A DNA stretch of 5,432 nucleotides from an uncultured Bacteroidota bacterium (GTDB taxonomy: Bacteria; Bacteroidota; Bacteroidia; Chitinophagales; Saprospiraceae). Below the pieces are notes generated by a model. It ran no database searches. It saw only the letters and a program-made list of their open reading frames with translations, and was not told the origin of the DNA. The position numbers and the translations under genes were made by a program. Where the stretch lies: NCBI GenBank assembly GCA_937926185.1, contig CALEYM010000155.1, positions 1-5,432 on the forward strand, given 5' to 3'. Shown in pieces: positions 1 through 5,432 of the stretch. Each line of letters begins with the position of its first letter. The first letter of the stretch is position 1.

Positions 1-186
1 GAAAAGTTCGACAGAGAAGTTCGTGAAGAAGTTCGTGAAGAAGTTCGTGAAGAAACAACCCATGCCATCACCCTCAAAACCCTCCAAAAATTCCCCGACT
101 GGACCGACGCCGAGGTAGCCGATTTCGTGGGCGTCACGGTAGAATATGTGCAGCAGATGCGGCGGGAACTGGCTAAAGGGAAATAG
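1..186 (+). CDS. C-terminal fragment of a Rpn-like (PD-(D/E)XK) nuclease/transposase-family protein, 5' end outside window
   Basis: Frame 1 is open from the first base to a TAG at 184-186, giving 61 residues with no start inside the window, so only the tail of the gene is present. The fragment begins with a highly charged stretch containing three EVRE units, predicted to be a helix. A short helix-turn-helix-like end follows, including TDAEVADFVGVTVEYVQQM. This layout, a charged Glu/Arg-rich linker and then a small segment of the type 'L-x-x-E-V-A-x-x-x-G-V-x-x-E-x-V', is common at the C-terminus of Rpn-family recombination-promoting nucleases/putative transposases in Bacteroidota. The catalytic domain is not visible, so the family call is inference. 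The stop lies 6 nt from the stop of the convergent gene on the other strand. It could instead be another protein with a similar charged tail. Confidence 0.5.
   Translation, partial: EKFDREVREEVREEVREETTHAITLKTLQKFPDWTDAEVADFVGVTVEYVQQMRRELAKGK
16..54 (+). repeat. In-frame 12-bp tandem repeat (gaagttcgtgaa x3 plus a partial unit)
   Basis: Three perfect copies of gaagttcgtgaa lie head to tail at 16-27, 28-39 and 40-51, followed by one more gaa. Each unit is four codons (Glu-Val-Arg-Glu), so copy-number change would lengthen or shorten the helical linker without shifting the frame. The bases before it (gaaaagttcgacaga) look like a diverged copy of the same unit, suggesting the array extends left of the window. 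Confidence 0.9.
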
Positions 187-192
187 GTTTTT

Positions 193-1092
193 TTATTGCT
201 TCAATTGACGCAACCCTTCCCGCGCCTTTTTTCGCCATACCGTTTCGGGCAACTTCAATGCTTTTTCCCACGCCGCTTTCGCTTTTTCCCGGTCTTCTGT
301 CAGTAAATATCCCAAGCCGCTATACCACATTGCCTCGGCCTGCCAGGGTTTACCCGGCGCATCGAGGCGCTCGAAGTAGCCGGCAGCCCCGTCGCCGTCA
401 AACAATTCCAGCAGGCAATACCCCTTGAGGTAGGACAAGGTGTCATTGGGCGGCGCAGTTTTTTCCAGTTCGTTCAGTTCAACAAATGCCGTGGGGAAAT
501 CCCGCTGCCCCAGGGCTGACACGGCTGTGCGGAAACGTGGCGGATAATGTGTGGCAGCGGAATCGAAGGCTGTGTACCACAATATGGACAGTAATTTTTG
601 TAGATCAGCCGGCAAGGTATCACCGCCGCGGGTAAAAGTGATATTTTCAAAGGCGGGCTTCGACGGCGACGGCCGGTTTTGAGCAATGGGTTCCCGGATT
701 TTTTCTGAAGGCGCAGGAGCCGGCGGCGGCGACATGTTGCCGGGCGCTGCCGGGCTGTTTTTTTCAGGCGCCGGCGCCGGCCCGGGAGCGGATAGGGGTA
801 AAAAGGTGGGGTATAACCACCAGATACAGGAAAGCAACAGTACAATGCCCACCGTCAGCATCCCAAACCGCCATTTTTTCCTTAGCGCAACCGGACCGGC
901 CGGGGGCGGGTTATCTTGTAAAACCGTGGTGACGAGTTCCCGGAGATATTGTCCGCGCAGGTGTCCGGCGAGTTCCCGGTGGCGGTTCACTTCTTCCTGC
1001 AAGGCAGGGTCTCTCGCCAGCTCCGCTTCGAAACGTTCCCTTTCGTCGGGTGGCAGTTCGCCGGCAAGCCAGGCTTCGATATCGTTTGGCAT
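193..1092 (-). CDS. Anti-sigma-factor-like single-pass membrane protein with periplasmic TPR-like domain
   Basis: This 299-residue protein has three parts. Residues 1-60 carry an acidic helical segment (IEAWLAGELPPDERERFEAEL, then ARDPALQEEV) of the kind seen at the N-terminus of Bacteroidota anti-sigma factors; it lacks the His-x3-Cys-x2-Cys zinc motif of classical ZAS anti-sigma factors. Residues about 76-95 are a hydrophobic membrane span preceded by basic residues (R71, K72, K73, R75), placing the N-terminus in the cytoplasm. A Pro/Ala-rich linker (about 97-146, with PAPAPEK and PAPAPSEK as near repeats) leads to a helical TPR-like region at about 186-281, ending in a recognisable unit (WYSGLGYLLTEDREKAKAAW). 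The ATG lies 7 nt after the sigma factor stop, so the two are almost certainly co-transcribed. Inference: it holds the sigma factor at the membrane and senses something through the TPR part. It could instead be a TPR scaffold that is not a true anti-sigma. Confidence 0.7.
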   Translation of the reverse strand: MPNDIEAWLAGELPPDERERFEAELARDPALQEEVNRHRELAGHLRGQYLRELVTTVLQDNPPPAGPVALRKKWRFGMLTVGIVLLLSCIWWLYPTFLPLSAPGPAPAPEKNSPAAPGNMSPPPAPAPSEKIREPIAQNRPSPSKPAFENITFTRGGDTLPADLQKLLSILWYTAFDSAATHYPPRFRTAVSALGQRDFPTAFVELNELEKTAPPNDTLSYLKGYCLLELFDGDGAAGYFERLDAPGKPWQAEAMWYSGLGYLLTEDREKAKAAWEKALKLPETVWRKKAREGLRQLKQ

Positions 1093-1099
1093 AATATGG

Positions 1100-1723
1100 T
1101 TATGCGTATAGCAGTTGGTTTTTTATCTCTTCCATCAGCAAGCCCAGTTTCTTCAGGCAGGCATTGCGTTTGCTGCGCAAAGAGTCAACCGTGGCGTAAG
1201 GCGTGAGTTGCCGGGCTATGAGTTCCTGGTCTCCATATCCGTCATAGTACCGGAAACGGATCAACTGGCGGCAGTTGTCTTTCATTTTATCCAGAAAGCC
1301 GGCGATACGCAACTGCAATTCTTTATTAAACAGGTATTTTTCCACCTCGGCTTCCGCGTGCGCATCCCAGTCGCCGAGTTCAGTGAGGGGCGTCCGGTTT
1401 TTTCGTAAAAAGTTGCGCAACAGGTTTTTAGCGATTGTGGCCGTGTACGCGGCGGGGTCGGCGCCTTCAAACCGGAAAGCCCCGCTTTCAATTTTTTGAA
1501 GGGTCAGGACAACGGCGTCCTGCGCTATTTCCTGCAAGTCCCGGCTATTTACCCTCGCATGGGCGCCCCATTTTTGCAAAGCCGGCCAAATCCGGTTGCG
1601 CAAATGCACAATGGCGGCCGGCTCCAGATTTTTCAAGGCCTCATAGAAAGTATATGGTTCCCTGTGCCGTTCTGACACGGATACTGTTTTCTTTCCAACG
1701 TCCAAGTAGGGTGGGTTTTCCAT
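1100..1723 (-). CDS. RNA polymerase sigma-70 family factor, ECF type
   Basis: This is a 207-residue protein when begun at the ATG at 1723 (MENPPYLDVG). The frame stays open 31 codons further upstream to 1816, but that extension has no family character and would overlap most of the divergent promoter region. Residues about 33-108 match sigma region 2, with DLQEIAQDAVVLTLQKI and then YTATIAKNLLRNFLRKNR, the core-binding and -10-recognition helices. Residues about 136-200 match region 4: CRQLIRFRYYDGYGDQELIA followed by a recognition-helix segment (VDSLRSKRNACLKKLG). No sigma 1.1 or region 3 is present, as expected for an ECF factor. The membrane protein downstream starts 7 nt after its TAA and is the likely partner. 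Its regulon cannot be told from the window; autoregulation is usual for such pairs. Start choice is moderately secure. Confidence 0.85.
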   Translation of the reverse strand: MENPPYLDVGKKTVSVSERHREPYTFYEALKNLEPAAIVHLRNRIWPALQKWGAHARVNSRDLQEIAQDAVVLTLQKIESGAFRFEGADPAAYTATIAKNLLRNFLRKNRTPLTELGDWDAHAEAEVEKYLFNKELQLRIAGFLDKMKDNCRQLIRFRYYDGYGDQELIARQLTPYATVDSLRSKRNACLKKLGLLMEEIKNQLLYA

Positions 1724-1822
1724 GAAACGAGGACTATTATGCCATAAAGATAAAGGAATACGATCTGTTTGCGCTGAAAATACCGGTATTACGCCCAATT
1801 TTGCCGCACACAACACTGCCCA
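1724..1822. promoter_or_regulatory. Divergent promoter region between sigma factor and alpha/beta hydrolase
   Basis: These 99 bp separate two divergent starts, so they must hold both promoters. On the - strand, TATCTTTA (1752-1745) matches the Bacteroidota -7 consensus TAnnTTTG at all but the last base and would give a leader of about 15 nt. No good -33 TTTG is spaced for it. On the + strand, CAATTTTG (1796-1803) matches the -7 consensus with one mismatch, and TTTG at 1768-1771 lies 24 nt upstream, longer than the usual spacing. A perfect 12-bp palindrome sits between these two + strand elements. Promoter positions are weak pattern matches. Confidence 0.3.
1779..1790. repeat. Perfect 12-bp palindrome aataccggtatt, candidate operator
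   Basis: The sequence aataccggtatt equals its own reverse complement over all 12 bases, and the symmetry stops at the next base on each side. It lies in the divergent intergenic region, 33 bp upstream of the hydrolase start and 56 bp upstream of the sigma start. With no spacer it would form a poor hairpin, so a dimeric protein binding site is the better reading. It may be chance. Confidence 0.35.
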
Positions 1823-2734
1823 ATGTCCGCAATGGAAAAAACTGCCCGCTCCCGCCGCAAACGCCGGTGGTTACCCTACGTGTTCCTGGCTTTATTTGCC
1901 GCCTGGATCATCTCCATCCAGACCGGCTGCCTCGCCATGCGAACGCCCGACCGCGACTGGCCTGCCAAACTGCAGCAGCGCGGGCAAACCCTGACGCCAA
2001 CCTTTCACGACATAGATATGCCGGGGTACCGGACCATACACGCCGTTAACCTGAACAGCGACACTTCTAAACCCCTGATCATGTTCGTGCATGGCTCGCC
2101 CGGCTCGTCCGATGCTTTTTTATCCTACCTGGCCGACACTGCCCTGAGCCGCCTGGCCGGCATGATCAGCATCGACCGGCCGGGGTTTGGGTACACGAAG
2201 GGATTTGGCCGCGCAGAAGGTTCGCTCGAACGGCAGGCCGCCGCCGCGGAGGCCGTGGTAAAGGCCCTGGCGCCCGGAAAAAAAGTGGTGCTCGTGGGCC
2301 ATTCGCTCGGCGGACCGGTGATCGCGCGCTTCGCCATGGATTACCCGGATAAAACCGCCGGCCTGGTGATGGTGGCCGCTTCCATCGATCCCGACCTGGA
2401 AGAGCACCCCTGGTGGCAAGGGGCAGTGGACGCGCCGCCACTGCGCTGGCTGACGCCCAAAAGCCTGTGGACCAGCAACCGCGAAATCAAACTGCTGGAA
2501 GCGGAATTGCGTCAAATCCTGCCCCGTTGGGCCGATATCCGCTGCCCGGTGACGATGGTACACGCCGAAGACGACCGGCTGGTGCCCTTTGCCAACGTCG
2601 CTTTCGCCAAACATAAACTGGTCAATTGCCCCGACTACCGCGAAGTGACCCTCCCCAAAGGCGACCATTTTATTCTATGGAGCCGGCAGGAGCTGGTACG
2701 GGATGCGATAGTGGAAATGATAAACAGCCGGTAA
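1823..2734 (+). CDS. Alpha/beta hydrolase, membrane-anchored or lipoprotein
   Basis: This is a 303-residue serine hydrolase of the alpha/beta fold. A basic stretch (RSRRKRR, 9-15) is followed by a hydrophobic segment to about residue 34 and then TGC with Cys36, so the protein is exported. Lipidation at Cys36 is plausible, although the lipobox is atypical (Gln at -3 instead of Leu). Catalytic features are intact: oxyanion motif HGSPG (90-94), nucleophile elbow GHSLGG with Ser161, an acid in HAEDDRLVP (probably Asp251) and His282 in KGDHF. The DRPGFG motif (118-123) is also typical of the family. The substrate cannot be predicted. Two in-frame ATGs compete, at 1823 and 1832; neither has a Shine-Dalgarno sequence, and the second gives MEKTARSRRKRR. 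The gene ends 15 nt before the convergent moaA stop and is divergent from the sigma factor. Confidence 0.85.
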   Translation: MSAMEKTARSRRKRRWLPYVFLALFAAWIISIQTGCLAMRTPDRDWPAKLQQRGQTLTPTFHDIDMPGYRTIHAVNLNSDTSKPLIMFVHGSPGSSDAFLSYLADTALSRLAGMISIDRPGFGYTKGFGRAEGSLERQAAAAEAVVKALAPGKKVVLVGHSLGGPVIARFAMDYPDKTAGLVMVAASIDPDLEEHPWWQGAVDAPPLRWLTPKSLWTSNREIKLLEAELRQILPRWADIRCPVTMVHAEDDRLVPFANVAFAKHKLVNCPDYREVTLPKGDHFILWSRQELVRDAIVEMINSR

Positions 2735-2749
2735 GAGTCTTGAGGCGCA

Positions 2750-3739
2750 TTAACCTCCGATCGTCGTCATGCTCTCCGTTACCGGCGCGCCCTGGAAACG
2801 GCGTTGCTCGGCCTCGTAGCCGTCGCGGGCGCGGTTGCCGATGGCTTCTATAAAAGCGGTGCGCAGTTCTTCGTCGGTGGCGCCGGCGCGCATGAGGTCG
2901 CGCACATTGAACACACCCGAGTCGTAGAGGCAGGTTTTTAGCAGGCCTTGCGGCGTAATGCGGATGCGGTTGCAGGTGCCGCAAAAGGTACGGCTGTAGG
3001 CGGCAATGACGCCCACGGTGCCCACGTGCCCGTCGATAGTATAATTGTAAGAGGTGGAAAAAGGCGGATCCGGGATTTTTTTCAGGCCCGGGTAATATTC
3101 GCCGATGTGCGCCATGATGCGCCGGTGATCCCAAACCCAATGCTCGTGATGCTGGCCGGTACCGTTGAACGGCATTTCTTCGATAAATCGAACCCCGACG
3201 GGTCGTGTGCGGGTAAATTCGACGAGTGGCAGAATGTCCTGCTCGTTACTGCCCTGCATCACCACGGTATTGATTTTGGTGTTGATGCCGTGCGCCAGTA
3301 GTTCCTCCAGGGTGTTCATCACTTGCGGGAACTCGTCGCGCCGGGTGATTTCGCGAAAACGTTCGGGGTCCAGGCTGTCGAGACTCAGGTTGACGGAAGT
3401 GATTTTCAGCCGTTTAAAATGTTTGATCAGTGGCGCCGTAAGCGTTCCGTTGGTGGTAATGGCTACCTTTTTAATACCCTCTATGGCGGCGATTTTTTCC
3501 AGGAACGTCATCAGGTCGCGCCGCACAAAGGGTTCGCCGCCCGTGAGGCGCACCTTGTCGACGCCCATTTCGGACAAAATACGCAGCAAACGCTCCATTT
3601 CCTCGTAACTGAGGATATCGTGTTTGGGCGCAAAACGGATACCTTCCTCCGGCATGCAGTAAAAGCAGCGCAGGTTGCAGCGGTCGGTTACCGCCAGGCG
3701 GACGTAGTTGATCCGCCGTCCGTGATTATCATAGAGCAT
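2750..3739 (-). CDS. moaA: GTP 3',8-cyclase MoaA (radical SAM, molybdenum cofactor step 1)
   Basis: This 329-residue enzyme of usual family length converts GTP to 3',8-cyclo-7,8-dihydro-GTP, the first reaction of molybdopterin synthesis, in the cytoplasm; MoaC normally finishes the step. The N-terminal radical SAM cluster motif is C21-x3-C25-x2-C28 (TDRCNLRCFYCMP). SAM-binding features follow: TGGEPFVRRDL (66-76), TNGTL (96-100) and SLDSL (119-123). The C-terminal substrate cluster has C253, C256 and C270 (FCGTCNRIR and KTCLY), with R258 and R260 at the positions of the GTP-binding arginines. The protein ends in Gly-Gly, the tail required for activity in characterised MoaA. All key residues are present. 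Its ATG lies inside the end of moeA (11-bp overlap), so translation is probably coupled to moeA. It ends convergently with the hydrolase. Confidence 0.97.
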   Translation of the reverse strand: MLYDNHGRRINYVRLAVTDRCNLRCFYCMPEEGIRFAPKHDILSYEEMERLLRILSEMGVDKVRLTGGEPFVRRDLMTFLEKIAAIEGIKKVAITTNGTLTAPLIKHFKRLKITSVNLSLDSLDPERFREITRRDEFPQVMNTLEELLAHGINTKINTVVMQGSNEQDILPLVEFTRTRPVGVRFIEEMPFNGTGQHHEHWVWDHRRIMAHIGEYYPGLKKIPDPPFSTSYNYTIDGHVGTVGVIAAYSRTFCGTCNRIRITPQGLLKTCLYDSGVFNVRDLMRAGATDEELRTAFIEAIGNRARDGYEAEQRRFQGAPVTESMTTIGG

Positions 3740-4940
3740 GGTAGCGATATTGAATCAATGGATAAACGTCGCCCTTTTCGAAAATATCCCGTTCCAGCGT
3801 CAATTCCAAAAAAGCGTCGGCGTCGTTGAGGTTGGCCAAATCGCCCGAGCCATGGCCCGGCAGCGGGAAGGCCTGCAAGGTTCCGTTCGTTTGATGATCC
3901 AGTTTTACGGGTAAAAAATAGGTCAGCCGGGGCTTGAATTCCACTTTTTCGGCCAGTACAGCCGTTCGGGGCGCCGGCAATTCCTGCCCGAGGCTTTTAC
4001 GCAAAAAAGGGATCAGAAAGCGCCAGGTACACATAAATGCCGAAACGGGATTGCCCGGCAAGGCAAACACCACCGGCCGGCGCCGGTAGTGCCCGAACCA
4101 GAAGGGTTTGCCCGGCCGCTGCGACACCTTGTGAAAACATTTTTCCACCCCCAGCGCGTTCAAGACTTCCGGCAGATAATCAAACTTGCCTTCGGAAACG
4201 GCGCCGGTAAGTACCACCAGGTCGAATTCGTGCAGAATGCGCTGCAATCCTTCGGCAATCAGCTCGCGGTTGTCCACAAAATGAAACATTTCGCTCCGGA
4301 TGCCGAACTGCTCTAGCAGGGTAGCCTGCGTGGCGTACACATTGGAGCGGCGTATCTGGTGGGGCAGCGGCGTATCAGCCACATCCACCAGTTCGTCGCC
4401 GGTAGACACAATGGCTGTTCGGGGCAGGCGGGCTACTTCGAGCACCGACTTTCCGATGGTAGCGGCCGCGGCAATTTCAGGCGGAGCGACGATTCGCCCG
4501 GCCGGCACGATCAGGTCGCCCGCCCGCCGGTCGATACCCTGAAAATGCAGATTTTGCCGCAATTGAACCGCATCGATGCAGATTTCGGCCAGGCCGTTAT
4601 TTAAAACAATATCTTCGTAGCGGATCACGGTATCAGCGCCTTCCGGAAGCATGGCGCCGGTCATCACTTCCATGCAGGCGTCAGAGGGGTAAAGGGTCTG
4701 TCGAGGCGCGCCGGCAGCCTGTACGCCGGATACCGGGAAGCGGCGTTGCCCTGCCGCGAAACGCTCGTAGCGGATGGCGATGCCGTCCATGGTTACCCGG
4801 TCGAAAGGCGGAAAATCGCGGTCGGCCCGCAGCTCTTCCCGCAGGTTACGGCCCAGCGCCTCCTGCAAGGGCAAGAGTTCTGCGCCGAGGGAAAGGCAGT
4901 GATCAAAAATAATTTGTTCGGCTTCAGCGACGCTCAGCAA
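3729..4940 (-). CDS. moeA: Molybdopterin molybdotransferase MoeA, TTG start
   Basis: This 403-residue protein matches the usual MoeA length and inserts molybdate into adenylylated molybdopterin, the last common step of cofactor synthesis. The MoeA N-terminal domains cover about 1-165 with PPFDRVTMDG (Asp52) and MTGAMLPEGADTV. The MoaB/MogA-like domain (about 173-315) carries STGDEL (179-184), TGAVSEGKFDY (245-255), PGKP (276-279) and LPGNPVS (294-300). The MoeA C-terminal domain covers about 325-400. The loop usually reading TGGVS-x-G has Ala247 in place of the second Gly. The start is TTG at 4940: no in-frame ATG or GTG occurs upstream before a stop, and beginning here gives MLSVAEAEQII, the expected N-terminus for this group. 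moaA overlaps its 3' end by 11 bp, so moeA is the first gene of the pair. It is divergent from the gene at 5015. Confidence 0.95.
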   Translation of the reverse strand: MLSVAEAEQIIFDHCLSLGAELLPLQEALGRNLREELRADRDFPPFDRVTMDGIAIRYERFAAGQRRFPVSGVQAAGAPRQTLYPSDACMEVMTGAMLPEGADTVIRYEDIVLNNGLAEICIDAVQLRQNLHFQGIDRRAGDLIVPAGRIVAPPEIAAAATIGKSVLEVARLPRTAIVSTGDELVDVADTPLPHQIRRSNVYATQATLLEQFGIRSEMFHFVDNRELIAEGLQRILHEFDLVVLTGAVSEGKFDYLPEVLNALGVEKCFHKVSQRPGKPFWFGHYRRRPVVFALPGNPVSAFMCTWRFLIPFLRKSLGQELPAPRTAVLAEKVEFKPRLTYFLPVKLDHQTNGTLQAFPLPGHGSGDLANLNDADAFLELTLERDIFEKGDVYPLIQYRYHAL

Positions 4941-5014
4941 AATACAAATATTTGATTTGAGAGATAAACATAAGGCCCGCTCTTTGGTTTAGCTCGCAAG
5001 CGCGCTTAAAAATT
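4941..5014. promoter_or_regulatory. Divergent promoter region of the molybdenum cofactor genes
   Basis: These 74 bp lie between the moeA TTG and the ATG at 5015. On the - strand two near-matches to TAnnTTTG occur: TATGTTTA (4972-4965), giving a leader of roughly 18 nt, and AATATTTG (4952-4945), which would make the transcript nearly leaderless. On the + strand TTTG (4956-4959) is followed after 19 nt by gctctttg (4979-4986), which has the right spacing but lacks the TA of the -7 box. A 10-bp palindrome lies near the + strand start. No riboswitch-sized leader fits here, so a Moco riboswitch is not present in this gap. Confidence 0.3.
4998..5007. repeat. Perfect 10-bp palindrome aagcgcgctt upstream of the right-edge gene
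   Basis: The sequence aagcgcgctt is its own reverse complement and ends 7 bp before the ATG at 5015. It could be a small operator overlapping the start of the leader, or chance in a GC-rich stretch. The symmetry does not extend further. Confidence 0.25.
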
Positions 5015-5432
5015 ATGCAACATCAAAAACACAGCAAACTGGCGAAGGTGGAATACGGCCGTTTCGGGCGGCAGGAATGGGCTATTCTGGGCGCCTCCTG
5101 CGGTTATATTCAACAACTGGCCCGCGATGTGGCTTCCCGGCTGCGGCCCCGCTTTCAGCTTGGTTACGCAGACGCCGACCACAAAAGCGCCGATGCGGGA
5201 GAAATATTCTCCGGTTTTGATCTTGAATACATCGACAAAATCGGCTTTCACCGCTTCGACAGTCTCGCCGCCCCCGACAGTTGGCAACAACATGTTCGGT
5301 TCAACCCCATGGATCTGGTGCTGGTCAACGGCAACCACTTTGCCGCCGCCCGGCAAATCGTCGCGCTCGACCGGCGCAAGTTCGACAGCCTGCAACGCAA
5401 GTTGGATCGCCTGACACAGACAGACCTTTTTC
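5015..5432 (+). CDS. N-terminal part of a MobA/MobB-like molybdenum cofactor protein (probable NTP-transferase family), 3' end outside window
   Basis: An ATG at 5015 opens a frame with no stop to the window edge, giving 139 residues. The start is preceded by an A/T-rich stretch (ttaaaaatt), usual for Bacteroidota. Residues 21-56 (EWAILGASCGYIQQLARDV, then LGYADADHKSAD) look like a strand, a loop with G26-x3-G30, a helix and a strand ending in DADH. This resembles a MobB-type P-loop domain that has lost the GK[ST] of Walker A. Residues 100-139 (DLVLVNGNHF, then RQIVALDRRKFDSLQRKLDRLT) resemble the segment before the nucleotidyltransferase domain in Bacteroidota proteins annotated as molybdenum cofactor guanylyltransferase. 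That similarity is from memory of the family. The divergent moeA-moaA pair supports the role. The catalytic domain would lie past the edge, so neither fusion nor activity can be confirmed here. Confidence 0.55.
   Translation, partial: MQHQKHSKLAKVEYGRFGRQEWAILGASCGYIQQLARDVASRLRPRFQLGYADADHKSADAGEIFSGFDLEYIDKIGFHRFDSLAAPDSWQQHVRFNPMDLVLVNGNHFAAARQIVALDRRKFDSLQRKLDRLTQTDLF

Noticed and set aside
187..195. T tract (188-194) between the two convergent genes as a terminator
   Set aside because: No stable GC-rich stem was found directly upstream of the tract on either strand, so an intrinsic terminator cannot be supported.
767..778. Perfect palindrome ggcgccggcgcc
   Set aside because: It lies inside the Pro/Ala-rich linker coding region and is explained by Ala-Pro codon composition.
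1724..1816. 31-codon N-terminal extension of the sigma factor frame to 1816
   Set aside because: The extra residues show no sigma-factor character and would cover almost the whole divergent promoter region; the ATG at 1723 gives a normal ECF length.
2120..2668. Long open frame of 182 codons on the - strand opposite the hydrolase
   Set aside because: It lies wholly inside an intact hydrolase gene with full catalytic motifs; GC-rich coding DNA often leaves such antisense frames, and its translation matches no family I recognise.
2742..2757. gagg...cctc inverted repeat at the hydrolase/moaA convergent ends as a terminator
   Set aside because: The stem is only 4 bp with an 8-nt loop and no U tract follows on either strand.
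4941..5014. Possible molybdenum cofactor riboswitch upstream of moeA
   Set aside because: Only 74 bp separate the divergent starts, too short for a Moco aptamer plus promoters, and no suitable pairing pattern was seen.
5006..5395. 129-codon - strand frame and a 95-codon + strand frame (5127-5414) at the right edge
   Set aside because: Both are shadows of the frame beginning at 5015, whose translation has recognisable motifs and continues past the edge.

Overview
The window looks like ordinary chromosomal DNA of a fairly GC-rich member of the Bacteroidota, plausibly Saprospiria or Chitinophagia (inferred, no search run). Three things point there. No gene start is preceded by a convincing Shine-Dalgarno sequence. 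The sigma factor is paired with a zinc-less anti-sigma-like TPR membrane protein. The wording of the MoaA, MoeA and right-edge proteins also fits that phylum. No RNA gene, insertion sequence or CRISPR array was seen, and no stretch over 300 bases lacks a gene.

Layout, left to right. (1) Bases 1-186, + strand: the last 61 codons of a gene entering from the left, with an in-frame 12-bp tandem repeat; it resembles the tail of Rpn/PD-(D/E)XK transposase-like nucleases. (2) Bases 193-1723, - strand: a two-gene regulatory unit, an ECF-type sigma factor followed 7 nt later by a single-pass membrane protein with an anti-sigma-like N-terminus and a periplasmic TPR-like domain. (3) Bases 1823-2734, + strand: an alpha/beta hydrolase with an N-terminal membrane or lipoprotein signal, divergent from the sigma gene across about 99 bp that holds a perfect 12-bp palindrome. 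(4) Bases 2750-4940, - strand: moeA then moaA, overlapping by 11 bp, with moeA starting at TTG. (5) Bases 5015 to the right edge, + strand: the first 139 codons of a gene divergent from moeA, best read as a Bacteroidota MobA/MobB-like molybdenum cofactor protein.

The right half is therefore a molybdenum cofactor block. MoaA makes the first pterin intermediate from GTP, MoeA inserts molybdate into molybdopterin, and the divergent gene may handle nucleotide attachment. MoaC, MoaD/E and MoaB/MogA are not in the window. The left half is an envelope-signalling module whose target genes cannot be read from the sequence; the divergent hydrolase is the nearest candidate. Nothing here amounts to a clearly new system. 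The points most worth following are the degenerate P-loop protein at the right edge, the sigma/TPR-anti-sigma pair with its neighbouring palindrome, and the TTG start of moeA.
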